DNA from: Fusobacterium nucleatum_L | GTDB lineage: Bacteria > Fusobacteriota > Fusobacteriia > Fusobacteriales > Fusobacteriaceae | Direction of reading: 5' to 3' | Assembly (NCBI RefSeq): GCF_050231725.1 | Contig: NZ_CP077172.1 | Span: 434,001 to 498,000, forward strand | Length of the DNA: 64,000 nucleotides | Shown here: piece by piece, positions 37,047 to 45,037 of the stretch | Numbering within the stretch: the first letter of the stretch is position 1 | How the letters are laid out: every line of letters starts with the position of its first letter | Program-made: the position numbers and the translations under genes | Notes under the pieces: generated by a model | Databases searched by the model: none | Told to the model about the DNA's origin: nothing | Seen by the model: only the letters and a program-made list of their open reading frames with translations

Positions 37047-38156
37047 TTAAAAATTATGTCTAATACAGTCAATTAAAAAACACTCATATTCAGGATATAA
37101 TTTAAGTTCAATCCTAGGTTTATAATTTCCACTTTGAATTTTATTAGACATTGTTATTAGTTTTTCTAAATCTTCTTCATAACTTTTAATATAATCTTCT
37201 CTCTCTTTTTCACTAGGAAAATCATCATCTATTTTTGCTTCTTTAATACTTTCAAGTATCTCTTTTTTATATTTATTTATATATTTATTAAATTTTTCAC
37301 TCTCATTTTTAATCCAAAGAGTATAAAAATAATGATCCCAATCTGCAAAGTAATATCTCATAAGTACTTTTTCACATTTCTCTAAATATAGATCATATTC
37401 CTCTAAAAAGTAATAAGCTTCAAACACCTCAAATTCAACAATATCATCAGTACCTAAATAATAATTTTCATCTTGACCTTCTTTAACTTGTTTTAAATAA
37501 TGCATTGCTTTTTCTTTATTGCCTAAATATGCTTCACAATAAGAAATGGATAATAGTAACCTCACTCTATTTGGATATTCAATCAGTAACTTTTCAAAAA
37601 TCTCTTTTGCCTTTTGGTACTGTTTTGTTTCAAATAAACATACTGCATATCCAAAATGTATTTCATAATTATTAGTTATTTTAGATACTTTTTCAAAATA
37701 TTTTAGACTTTTATATAAATTTTCTGTTGTCTTATTATATTCATAATTTGAAAAATAAGTTAGTGCTAATCCTTTATATGTTTCTACAAAAGGTGAATTA
37801 AGCTTTTCAGCTTCTAATAAATACTCATCTTGTTTTTCATCTGCTTCATAATAGAAGCCAAGATTAGTATAAATTCTTGCTTTATCAACATTATTAATTA
37901 CATCTTTATATTTCAAAATAAAATCTTCCAACAATTTAATTGAAGTTTCCTGATATCCTAATTCTAATTCTATAGAAGCTAAAATCGAAATAATGTCTAC
38001 ATTAATTGGATTTTCACTCAGAAGTTTATTTAAAAAATTTCTAAATTCTTCAAAAACAGGTACAGTTTTTTCATAGTTTTTAAAAATATTTTCTTTATAT
38101 TGATTTTCATATTCAGCTTTTAGTTTATCCCAATACTTTTTGATTCTTTTTTTCAT
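37047..38156 (-). CDS. Tetratricopeptide-repeat protein
   Basis: 369 residues, nearly all alpha-helical, with degenerate TPR units: NVDIISILASIELELGYQ, KARIYTNLGFYYEAD, YEIHFGYAVCLFETKQY with AKEIFEKLL, and VRLLLSISYCEAYLGNKEKA. No signal peptide or membrane segment, so probably cytosolic. The role is unknown; TPRs mediate protein contacts. It is divergent from groES. The 211 bases on its 3' side (36836-37046) are AT-rich and show nothing I can name. Confidence 0.8.
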   Translation of the reverse strand: MKKRIKKYWDKLKAEYENQYKENIFKNYEKTVPVFEEFRNFLNKLLSENPINVDIISILASIELELGYQETSIKLLEDFILKYKDVINNVDKARIYTNLGFYYEADEKQDEYLLEAEKLNSPFVETYKGLALTYFSNYEYNKTTENLYKSLKYFEKVSKITNNYEIHFGYAVCLFETKQYQKAKEIFEKLLIEYPNRVRLLLSISYCEAYLGNKEKAMHYLKQVKEGQDENYYLGTDDIVEFEVFEAYYFLEEYDLYLEKCEKVLMRYYFADWDHYFYTLWIKNESEKFNKYINKYKKEILESIKEAKIDDDFPSEKEREDYIKSYEEDLEKLITMSNKIQSGNYKPRIELKLYPEYECFLIDCIRHNF

Positions 38157-38263
38157 AAATTCACCTATTTTCTAATTAATTCTCATTTTTATTGTCAAAT
38201 ATTTTCTGAAAATTATCTTAATTTTAACATTTTTATTTTATTTTACAAAGTGTAATTTTACTA

Positions 38264-38292
38264 TTGACAAATGAAAAATAATGTATTATCAT
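38264..38292 (+). promoter_or_regulatory. groESL promoter
   Basis: TTGACA (38264-38269), 17 bases, TATCAT (38287-38292); the inferred start is near 38299, just before the CIRCE element. Confidence 0.85.
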
Positions 38293-38306
38293 TGTCTTAT
38301 AAAAAA

Positions 38307-38333
38307 TTAGCACTCTACTTAATTAAGTGCTAA
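38307..38333 (+). promoter_or_regulatory. CIRCE operator (HrcA site)
   Basis: TTAGCACTC, 9 bases, AAGTGCTAA. The consensus is TTAGCACTC-N9-GAGTGCTAA; one base differs. It lies in the early transcribed leader of groES, the usual position for HrcA repression that is relieved by heat. Confidence 0.95.
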
Positions 38334-38356
38334 CAAAAATCAGGAGGTAAATTTTT

Positions 38357-38629
38357 ATGAATATCAAACCTATTGGAGAAAGAGTTCTATTAAAACCAAT
38401 TAAAAAAGAAGAAAAGACTAAGAGTGGTATATTACTTAGTTCAAAATCTTCTAATACAGATACACAAAATCAAGCAGAAGTTATTGCTTTAGGAAAAGGA
38501 GAAAAGTTAGAAGGAATAAAGGTTGGGGATAAAGTTATTTTTAATAAATTTTCTGGAAATGAAATAGAAGATGGAGATATAAAATATTTAATAGTTAATG
38601 CAGAAGATATTTTAGCTATTATTGGATAA
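38357..38629 (+). CDS. groES: Co-chaperonin GroES
   Basis: 90 residues starting MNIKPIGERVLLKP, with the mobile loop (about 16-34, EEKTKSGILLSSKSSN) and the C-terminal strand EDILAIIG. It caps the GroEL cage. Preceded by CAGGAGGTAA, with promoter and CIRCE upstream, and followed 17 bases later by groEL. Slightly shorter than E. coli GroES (97) but normal. Confidence 0.97.
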   Translation: MNIKPIGERVLLKPIKKEEKTKSGILLSSKSSNTDTQNQAEVIALGKGEKLEGIKVGDKVIFNKFSGNEIEDGDIKYLIVNAEDILAIIG

Positions 38630-38646
38630 TTTAGGAGGTTAAATAA

Positions 38647-40266
38647 ATGGCAAAAATTATAAATTTTAATGATGAAGCTAGAAAAAAATTAGAAATTGGG
38701 GTTAATACACTTGCAGATGCTGTAAAAGTAACATTAGGACCAAGAGGAAGAAATGTAGTTCTTGAAAAATCTTATGGTGCTCCTTTAATCACTAACGATG
38801 GTGTTACAATAGCAAAAGAAATTGAATTAGAAGATCCATTTGAGAATATGGGTGCAGCATTAGTTAAAGAAGTTGCTATTAAATCAAATGATGTTGCAGG
38901 AGATGGTACAACAACTGCTACAATCTTAGCACAAGCTATAGTTAAAGAAGGATTGAAAATGTTAAGTGCTGGTGCAAATCCAATTTTCTTAAAGAAAGGA
39001 ATTGAACTTGCAGCAAAAGAGGCTGTTGAAGTTTTAAAAGATAAGGCTAAAAAAATTGAATCTAACGACGAAATATCACAAGTTGCATCAATTTCAGCTG
39101 GTGATGAGGAAATAGGTAAATTAATTGCTCAAGCTATGGCAAAAGTTGGTGAAACAGGTGTAATAACTGTTGAAGAAGCAAAATCATTAGAAACAACTTT
39201 AGAAACTGTTGAAGGAATGCAATTTGATAAAGGTTATGTTTCTCCATATATGGTTACAGATTCTGAAAGAATGACAGCAGAACTTGATAATCCTTTAATC
39301 TTATTAACAGATAAAAAGATTTCTTCAATGAAAGAATTACTACCTTTACTTGAACAAACAGTACAAATGTCTAAACCTGTTTTAATTGTTGCTGATGATA
39401 TCGAAGGGGAAGCTCTAACTACTCTTGTTATAAATAAATTAAGAGGAACTTTAAATGTTGTTGCTGTTAAAGCTCCTGCATTTGGAGATAGAAGAAAAGC
39501 TATACTTGAAGATATTGCTATCCTAACTGGTGGAGAAGTTATATCAGAAGAAAAAGGAATGAAATTAGAAGAAGCTACTATTGAACAATTAGGAAAAGCT
39601 AAAACTGTTAAAGTTACAAAAGACTTAACTGTAATTGTTGATGGTGCAGGCCAACAAAAAGATATTTCTGCAAGGGTTAATTCAATAAAGTCTCAAATAG
39701 AAGAAACTACTTCTGATTATGATAAAGAAAAACTACAAGAAAGACTTGCTAAATTATCTGGTGGAGTTGCTGTAATAAAAGTTGGTGCTGCCACTGAAGT
39801 TGAAATGAAAGATAAAAAATTAAGAATAGAAGATGCTTTAAATGCTACAAGAGCTGCTGTTGAAGAAGGAATAGTCCCAGGTGGAGGAACTATCTTACTT
39901 GATATTATTGATTCTATGAAAGATTTCAATGAAACTGATGAAATAGCTATGGGTATTGAAATAGTTAAAAGAGCTTTAGAAGCACCTATTAAGCAAATAG
40001 CTGAAAACTGTGGATTAAATGGTGGAGTAGTTTTAGAAAAAGTAAGAATGTCTCCTAAAGGTTTTGGATTTGATGCTAAAAATGAAAAATATGTAAATAT
40101 GATAGAATCTGGTATTATTGATCCAGCAAAAGTTACAAGAGCTGCTATACAAAATTCTACTTCTGTTGCATCTCTACTTCTAACTACTGAAGTTGTTATT
40201 GCAAATAAAAAAGAAGAAGAAAAAGCACCTATGGGTGCTGGTGGAATGATGCCAGGAATGATGTAA
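38647..40266 (+). CDS. groEL: Chaperonin GroEL
   Basis: 539 residues with the conserved LGPRGRNVVLEKSYG, NDGVTIAKEIELEDPFENMG, the nucleotide site GDGTTTATILAQ and the flexible GGMMPGMM tail. It folds proteins in an ATP-driven cage. RBS TAGGAGG. No terminator separates it from the next promoter at 40277, so groESL transcripts could read into the attenuator of the transporter operon. A long antisense frame (39717-40298) is a coding shadow. Confidence 0.98.
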   Translation: MAKIINFNDEARKKLEIGVNTLADAVKVTLGPRGRNVVLEKSYGAPLITNDGVTIAKEIELEDPFENMGAALVKEVAIKSNDVAGDGTTTATILAQAIVKEGLKMLSAGANPIFLKKGIELAAKEAVEVLKDKAKKIESNDEISQVASISAGDEEIGKLIAQAMAKVGETGVITVEEAKSLETTLETVEGMQFDKGYVSPYMVTDSERMTAELDNPLILLTDKKISSMKELLPLLEQTVQMSKPVLIVADDIEGEALTTLVINKLRGTLNVVAVKAPAFGDRRKAILEDIAILTGGEVISEEKGMKLEEATIEQLGKAKTVKVTKDLTVIVDGAGQQKDISARVNSIKSQIEETTSDYDKEKLQERLAKLSGGVAVIKVGAATEVEMKDKKLRIEDALNATRAAVEEGIVPGGGTILLDIIDSMKDFNETDEIAMGIEIVKRALEAPIKQIAENCGLNGGVVLEKVRMSPKGFGFDAKNEKYVNMIESGIIDPAKVTRAAIQNSTSVASLLLTTEVVIANKKEEEKAPMGAGGMMPGMM

Positions 40267-40276
40267 AAAAAAAATC

Positions 40277-40304
40277 TTGACATTAAAAAAATTTTCACTA
40301 TAAT
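40277..40304 (+). promoter_or_regulatory. Promoter of the TrpXYZ-like operon leader
   Basis: Perfect TTGACA (40277-40282), 16 bases, perfect TATAAT (40299-40304). The inferred start near 40311 gives a leader of about 310 nt before the first transporter gene. Confidence 0.9.
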
Positions 40305-40337
40305 AAAATAAATAATCTAAGGAAAGGAGTTAAGAAA

Positions 40338-40400
40338 ATGAAACTATATCATTATACACAATTTATTTTACAAAATAGTTGGCAAAGCCACTGGATATAG
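40338..40400 (+). CDS. Leader peptide with two Trp codons (20 aa)
   Basis: A short frame with a strong ribosome site (AGGAAAGGAG, 8 bases before ATG) encodes 20 residues, Met to Ile, with Trp at 15 and 19 in the phrase SWQSHWI, plus Tyr4, Tyr6 and Phe9. TAG at 40398-40400 is followed at once by the first segment of the attenuator. Two Trp in 20 is far above the use of this amino acid in the neighbouring proteins, as in classical trp leader peptides. Its job would be to sense charged tRNA-Trp through ribosome position. Not in usual gene predictions because of its size. Confidence 0.85.
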   Translation: MKLYHYTQFILQNSWQSHWI

Positions 40401-40580
40401 GGTTGTTTCTTAATGTATTTTCTTAGTACATATAGATACAACCTCCGTTTAATTGGAATGTATCTATGTGGAAAACAAAAAATCATTGTTACTTTACCAC
40501 ATAGAAAAATAAAATCTATGTGGTTTTTTATTAATACTATTTTATAAAATTAACCACAGAGAAATTATCTGTGGTTTTTA
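40401..40580 (+). promoter_or_regulatory. Seven-segment trp-type attenuator with two tandem terminators
   Basis: Segments in order: A GGTTGT (40401-40406); B ATAGATACAACC (40432-40443); C TGTATCTATGTGG (40459-40471); D CCACATAGA (40497-40505); E TCTATGTGGTT (40515-40525); F AACCACAGA (40552-40560); G TCTGTGGTT (40568-40576). Each can pair with its neighbour: A-B 6 bp, B-C 9 bp, C-D 9 bp, D-E 9-10 bp, E-F 7 bp plus 2 after a mismatch, F-G 9 bp. D-E is followed by six T (40524-40529) and F-G by five T (40575-40579), so both are intrinsic terminators. The set A-B, C-D, E-F excludes both terminators; the set B-C, D-E, F-G forms both. Confidence 0.85.
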
Positions 40581-40620
40581 TTTACTATATTAAAATTCTT
40601 AAATATTAGGAGGAAATTTT

Positions 40621-41625
40621 ATGAAAAAATCTGTTTTATTTTTTGTACTTTTTTTAATTGTATTACTAGGTGGGTATTACTATATGAATATTAATAAAGA
40701 AGTTAGTCAAAATGATGTTCAAAATGCTGATGAAAAAGTAATTAATGTTGGTGTTTTACAATTACTTAGCCACCCTGCACTAGACAGTATCTATAAAGGA
40801 ATGGTTGAAGAACTTGCAAGACAAGGTTATGAGGAAGGAAAAAATATTAAAATTGATTTACAAAATGCACAAGGAGAACAAAGTAATCTAGCACTTATGA
40901 GTGAAAAATTAGTCAGTGAAAAAAATGATATCCTTGTTGGAATTACGACTCCTGCAACTCTAAGTTTAGCTAATGCTACAAAAGAAACTCCAATTATTAT
41001 GGCAGGAATAACTTATCCAGTTGAAGCAGGACTTATTGCAAGTGAAGATAAACCAGGAAATAATATTACTGGTGTAAGTGATAGAACTCCTATTAAACAA
41101 CAACTTGAACTTATGAAAGAAATTTTACCTAATCTTAAAAAAGTTGGACTTCTTTATACTTCAAGCGAAGACAATTCTATAAAACAAATTGAAGAAGCTA
41201 AAAAATATGCTGCTGAATTAGGAATTGAAGTAAAATTAGCTTCAATAGCAAATACTAATGATATTCAACAAGTTACTGAAAGTTTAGCTAGTGAAGTTGA
41301 TGCAATATTCGTTTCTATTGATAATACAATAGCAAGTGCTATGGCAACAGTGGTTAAAGTTACTGATAAATTTAAAATAGGTGTTTTCCCTTCTGCTGAT
41401 ACTATGGTTGCTGATGGTGGTGTTTTAGGTTTAGGAGTTGATCAATATCAAATTGGGGTTGAAACTGCAAAAGTTATTGTTGATGTATTAAATGGTAAAA
41501 AAACTGCTGATAGCCCAATCGTTTTAGCTAATGAAGGTGTAATATATTTAAATGAAGAAAAAGCAAAAGAATTAGGAATTGAAATTCCAGAAAATATTAA
41601 AGAAAAAGCACAAATAGTAAAGTAG
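40621..41625 (+). CDS. trpX: ABC transporter substrate-binding protein (TrpX-like)
   Basis: 334 residues. The N-terminal hydrophobic segment (about 4-22) has no lipobox Cys, so the protein is a cleaved or anchored periplasmic protein. The body matches the ABC_sub_bind family (COG2984): VGVLQLLSHPALDSIYKGM, TPATLSLANATKETPIIMAGI, NITGVSDRTPI, GLLYTSSEDNS and GVDQYQIGVETAKV. This family includes TrpX proteins of predicted tryptophan (or other aromatic) uptake systems. RBS AGGAGG. The trp-type attenuator upstream is strong independent support for tryptophan as the substrate. Confidence 0.8.
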   Translation: MKKSVLFFVLFLIVLLGGYYYMNINKEVSQNDVQNADEKVINVGVLQLLSHPALDSIYKGMVEELARQGYEEGKNIKIDLQNAQGEQSNLALMSEKLVSEKNDILVGITTPATLSLANATKETPIIMAGITYPVEAGLIASEDKPGNNITGVSDRTPIKQQLELMKEILPNLKKVGLLYTSSEDNSIKQIEEAKKYAAELGIEVKLASIANTNDIQQVTESLASEVDAIFVSIDNTIASAMATVVKVTDKFKIGVFPSADTMVADGGVLGLGVDQYQIGVETAKVIVDVLNGKKTADSPIVLANEGVIYLNEEKAKELGIEIPENIKEKAQIVK

Positions 41626-41631
41626 TATTTA

Positions 41632-41827
41632 TAAAAATAGTTCGTTATTAGCCAGATTTCTAAACAGATAAAAATTAAGTATTTGCATCATAAGAAACTC
41701 TAAGCAATAAATTGCTAAGTGTTTCTAAGAAAACAGACAAACTCATTTCACTCAAACAAGTCTGATTTTGCTCGGCTCATCCTATTTAATTTTTATCCTA
41801 AAATCTGGAATATAACTCTCTTATTTT
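41632..41827 (+). repeat. Palindromic intergenic element, family 2 copy B, inside the operon
   Basis: About 196 bp filling the trpX-trpY gap. Perfect arms GATAAAAATTAA (41667-41678) and TTAATTTTTATC (41786-41797), plus CCAGATTT (41652-41659) and AAATCTGG (41801-41808); the outer ends are A/T-rich and imperfect. The interior has two hairpins: GAAAC...AGCAAT-AA-ATTGCT...GTTTC (41694-41725) and CAGAC...GTCTG (41734-41764). Ends (AGTTCGTTATTAGCCAG; CTCGGCTCATCCTATTTAA) match copy A at 36032-36204; the interior differs. Confidence 0.82.
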
Positions 41828-41866
41828 TCTAAAATTTTTGTATAAAAGATAGGAAGGAAGAAGAAG

Positions 41867-42754
41867 ATGGATTTAGTTATTTCAGCAATTTCACAGGGAT
41901 TATTGTGGAGTTTATTATCATTAGGTTTATTTATTAGTTTTCGTATATTAAATGTTGCAGATATGACAACAGAGGGAGCTTATCCCTTAGGAGCTGCTGT
42001 CTGTGTTGTACTTATACAAAGTGGATTTTCTCCTTTTATTGCAACTATGATTGCAATGCTTGTAGGTTCACTTGCTGGACTTTTAACAGCTACTTTTATA
42101 AATATTTGTAAAATACCAAGTTTACTTGCAGGTATTCTTACTATGACAGCATTACTTTCTATTAATCTTCGTATAATGAGAAGACCTAATTTAAGTTTAC
42201 TTAATAAAGAAACTATCTTTGATAGTTTTACTAAATTAAATCTTCCACCTTACTTTGATATTATTTTACTAGGATTAATAATTTTATTTATTGTAATACT
42301 AGCTATGTTTTTATTTTTTAACACTGAATTAGGACAAGCTCTTATTGCAACTGGTGATAATCCAAAGATGGCAATTTCATTAGGAATTTCTACTAAGAAA
42401 ATGACTACAATTGGGCTTATGCTTTCTAATTCTATGATAGCTTTAACTGGAGCAATACTTTCTCAAAATAATGGATATGCTGATGTAAATAGTGGGTTAG
42501 GAGTAATTGTTGTTGCACTTGCAGCCATTATAATAGGTGAAGTTATTTTTACTGATGTCAACTTTTTAACTCGTCTTGTCTGTATAGTATTTGGTTCTAT
42601 TATTTATCGTCTACTTTTAGTTTTTGTACTAAAGTTAAATGTGATTCAAGCTAATGATTTTAAAATGGTATCGGCACTATTAATTGCAGTATTTTTGAGT
42701 ATACCTGAACTTAAAAAGTTATCACTTAGTAAAGTAGGAAAGGGGAATAAATAA
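41867..42754 (+). CDS. trpY: ABC transporter permease (TrpY-like)
   Basis: 295 residues with about eight hydrophobic segments and the COG4120 pattern: SLGLFISFRILNVADMTTEGAYPLG at the start (split by a turn), ALIATGDNPKMAISLGIST as the cytoplasmic coupling loop, and VALAAIIIGEVIF. It forms the membrane channel with the ATPase that overlaps its stop (TAATG). RBS AGGAAGGAAG. The large gap to trpX is filled by a repeat. Confidence 0.85.
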   Translation: MDLVISAISQGLLWSLLSLGLFISFRILNVADMTTEGAYPLGAAVCVVLIQSGFSPFIATMIAMLVGSLAGLLTATFINICKIPSLLAGILTMTALLSINLRIMRRPNLSLLNKETIFDSFTKLNLPPYFDIILLGLIILFIVILAMFLFFNTELGQALIATGDNPKMAISLGISTKKMTTIGLMLSNSMIALTGAILSQNNGYADVNSGLGVIVVALAAIIIGEVIFTDVNFLTRLVCIVFGSIIYRLLLVFVLKLNVIQANDFKMVSALLIAVFLSIPELKKLSLSKVGKGNK

Positions 42755-43530
42755 TGGCATTTATTGAATTAAAAAATATAAATAAAACTTTTTTTCCTAA
42801 CACAAACAGAGAACATTATGCTTTGAAGAATATAAATCTTACAATTAACAAGGGAGATTTTATAACAATAATTGGTGGGAATGGGGCTGGAAAATCAACT
42901 TTATTTAATGCTATATCTGGAGTTTTCTCTTTGGATAGTGGAACAATTACTATTGATGAAAAAGATATTTCTTCTACAAAAGAATTTGAAAGAGCTAAAT
43001 ATATAAGTCGTGTTTTTCAAAACCCTTTGGATAATACTGCTCCTCGTATGACAGTTGCAGAAAATATGGCATTGGCTTTTAATCGTGGGGAGAGAAGAAC
43101 ATTAAAATTTAGTAGAAATAAGGAAAATCTTATCTTATTTGAAAATTTATTAAAAAATCTTAATTTAGGTTTAGAGCAAAAAATAAATACTGAGATGGGA
43201 GTATTGTCTGGTGGGCAAAGACAAGCTATTGCTCTGCTTATGGCAACTATGAAAGCCCCTCAACTAATCTTACTGGATGAACATACAGCTGCACTTGACC
43301 CAAAGACACAAAAAAAGATTATGACTTTATCAAAAGAAAAGATAGAAGAAAAAAATCTTACTGCTCTTATGATAACTCATAATCTTCAAGATGCTTTAGC
43401 TTATGGAAATAGAATGTTACTTTTACATCAAGGAGAAATTGTTAGAGATTTTTCAGAAGAAGAAAAGAAAAAATTATCTGTAACTGATTTATATAAAATT
43501 ATGATTGAGCTTGATGAAAAAGATAATTAA
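42754..43530 (+). CDS. trpZ: ABC transporter ATP-binding protein (TrpZ-like)
   Basis: 258 residues. Walker A IIGGNGAGKSTLF, Q-loop SRVFQNPLDNTAPRMT, signature VLSGGQRQAIAL, Walker B LILLDEHTAALDP and switch His in MITHNLQDAL. The Glu after Walker B Asp is followed by HTAALDP, typical of the COG1101 subgroup. Last gene of the leader-trpX-trpY-trpZ operon; its stop overlaps the convergent DMT gene by 4 bases, and no separate terminator is visible. Confidence 0.88.
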   Translation: MAFIELKNINKTFFPNTNREHYALKNINLTINKGDFITIIGGNGAGKSTLFNAISGVFSLDSGTITIDEKDISSTKEFERAKYISRVFQNPLDNTAPRMTVAENMALAFNRGERRTLKFSRNKENLILFENLLKNLNLGLEQKINTEMGVLSGGQRQAIALLMATMKAPQLILLDEHTAALDPKTQKKIMTLSKEKIEEKNLTALMITHNLQDALAYGNRMLLLHQGEIVRDFSEEEKKKLSVTDLYKIMIELDEKDN

Positions 43531-44375
43531 TTTTTTATAGAAACATAAATAACTGATATTAATAGCAAAAAAGCTCCTATATACTGTTGAAAACTTAGAT
43601 GTTCATTTAAAAAGAAATATCCAAAAATACCTGAGAAAACTGGTTCTAAGGATAAAATAAATCCTACTACAGTGGATGATAAATTTTTTTGTGCAATAGT
43701 TTGAGCGATGTATCCAAAAGCTGTGCAAAAAATACCTAGCAATACCATAGAAAACCAGAAAATTTCATTTTTTGGAATTATAAAATTTTCTACTGGATAC
43801 TGAACTAAAAAAGAAAATAAAGACACCCAGCCAAATTGTAATACTCCTAAAGTTGTTGGATTATTATTTTTTACAATTCTTTCAGTAATTATTACATAAA
43901 ATGTAAAAAGGGTTGCACAAATTAGACAAAGGATATCTCCTATATGAAATTCTAAATTTTTATCTAATGTTAACAGCATAATCCCTATAAGTGCAATAAT
44001 AAGTATAACAAAAATCCTTTTCTTAGGTTTTTCTTTATTAAAAAACCAAGAAAAAAATGGAATAAAAATAACTGATAAACTTATTAAAAAACTCGCATTG
44101 GTGGCAGTAGTATATTTTACTCCAACAGTCATTGCTATAAAAATTAAAAACAACAAGAACCCTAAAAGAAGAGAATAAAAAAATTCTATTCTTTTTACTG
44201 GAAATATTTTTTTCTGTAAAAAAATTAATGAAATTATAAAAGCTATTGAAAATCTAAAACTTATTATATGAAATTCTGTTGAATAATTTAAACAAATTTT
44301 TGTTAAAACATAAGTCATTCCAAAAAAGATAGTAGCAATAAACATATAAATATTATATTTATGATTTGCTTGCAT
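43527..44375 (-). CDS. EamA/DMT-family transporter
   Basis: 282 residues from ATG 44375, preceded by AGAGGTG; 16 more codons are open upstream but without a ribosome site. About ten hydrophobic helices form two EamA halves, with SFLISLSVIFIPFFSWF in the first and FGWVSLFSF and GFILSLEPVFSGIFGYFFL in the second. These are drug/metabolite exporters, often of amino acids. The substrate is unknown. It lies 23 bases after the YbaK-like gene and converges on the Trp transporter operon. Confidence 0.88.
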   Translation of the reverse strand: MQANHKYNIYMFIATIFFGMTYVLTKICLNYSTEFHIISFRFSIAFIISLIFLQKKIFPVKRIEFFYSLLLGFLLFLIFIAMTVGVKYTTATNASFLISLSVIFIPFFSWFFNKEKPKKRIFVILIIALIGIMLLTLDKNLEFHIGDILCLICATLFTFYVIITERIVKNNNPTTLGVLQFGWVSLFSFLVQYPVENFIIPKNEIFWFSMVLLGIFCTAFGYIAQTIAQKNLSSTVVGFILSLEPVFSGIFGYFFLNEHLSFQQYIGAFLLLISVIYVSIKN

Positions 44376-44398
44376 TCTAACACCTCTTTTAAATTTTT

Positions 44399-44863
44399 CT
44401 AAATTTGACAAACATCTATCCATTCAATATAATTTGAAGCTTTCTCAAGTTCTTCAAGAGTAAGTTCGATAGCACTATTTGGAGTTCCGCAAGCTGGAAG
44501 CATAGTTTCAAATCTCTTCATTGATTCATCAAGATAAACTTTCACATTATCTTTAATGGCAAAAGGACAAACTCCACCAACTGGGTGACCTATTAAATTT
44601 TCAACATCACTACCTGCTATCATCTTAGCCTTAGTTTTAAATTTAGCTTTGAATTTTTGATTATTAATTTTTGCATCTCCTGCAACAACTATAATAGTCG
44701 GAATATCATTTATAATAAATGATAAAGATTTAGCAATTCTAGTAGGCTCACAAGAATTAACTTCTGCAGCTTCTTCAACTGTTGCTGTTGATTCTTTAAA
44801 TTCTCTTATTTTACCATCTAAACCATATTTTTCTAAATATTTTCTAACTGCTTCTATTGACAT
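44399..44863 (-). CDS. YbaK/EbsC-family aminoacyl-tRNA deacylase
   Basis: 154 residues with the YbaK fold: EESTATVEEAA-like start (FKESTATVEEAAEVN), RIAKSLSFI with the conserved Lys, VVAGDAKINNQKFK, and the GGVCPFAI and LPACGTPNSAIEL loops. Family members clear mischarged Cys-, Ala- or other tRNAs in trans; the exact specificity (YbaK, ProXp-type) cannot be read here. Upstream on the minus strand is TATGTTATACT (extended -10) with palindromes beyond it. Followed by the DMT gene. Confidence 0.85.
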   Translation of the reverse strand: MSIEAVRKYLEKYGLDGKIREFKESTATVEEAAEVNSCEPTRIAKSLSFIINDIPTIIVVAGDAKINNQKFKAKFKTKAKMIAGSDVENLIGHPVGGVCPFAIKDNVKVYLDESMKRFETMLPACGTPNSAIELTLEELEKASNYIEWIDVCQI

Positions 44864-44931
44864 TTTTATTCCCCCTAAGAGTCATTCTTAATTTGTAAAA
44901 AAGTATAACATAAAATTTAATATTTTAAAAA

Positions 44932-44990
44932 TTTTTAGTATTGATACTAAAAAAATATTTTTAAAAAAGTTTTTAGTATTAATATTAAAA
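44932..44990. promoter_or_regulatory. Tandem palindromes upstream of the YbaK-like gene
   Basis: TTTTTAGTAT-TG-ATACTAAAAA (44932-44953) is a perfect 22-bp palindrome. A second, TTTTAGTATTAATATTAAAA (44971-44990), has one mismatched pair. Centres are 38 bases apart. The first lies about 25 bases upstream of the minus-strand -10 (TATACT, 44907-44902). This looks like a pair of operator sites for a dimeric repressor; no regulator is identified. Confidence 0.6.
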
Positions 44991-45028
44991 GAGAAAACTT
45001 TTATCTTTTTAAAGATAGAAGTTTTCTC
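44991..45028 (-). terminator. Intrinsic terminator of the type I RM operon
   Basis: GAGAAAACTTTTATCTTT (44991-45008) pairs with AAAGATAGAAGTTTTCTC (45011-45028), one mismatch in 18. On the minus strand it follows the hsdR stop by 9 bases and runs into TTTTAATATT. Confidence 0.88.
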
Positions 45029-45037
45029 AACAAAATT

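Noticed and set aside
39717..40298. 193-codon minus-strand open frame over groEL
   Set aside because: It mirrors groEL codons, starts inside the next promoter region and lacks a ribosome site.
40411..40431. Small ATGTA/TACAT hairpin between attenuator segments A and B
   Set aside because: Real pairing but weak; treated as a loop detail within the A-B helix rather than a separate element.
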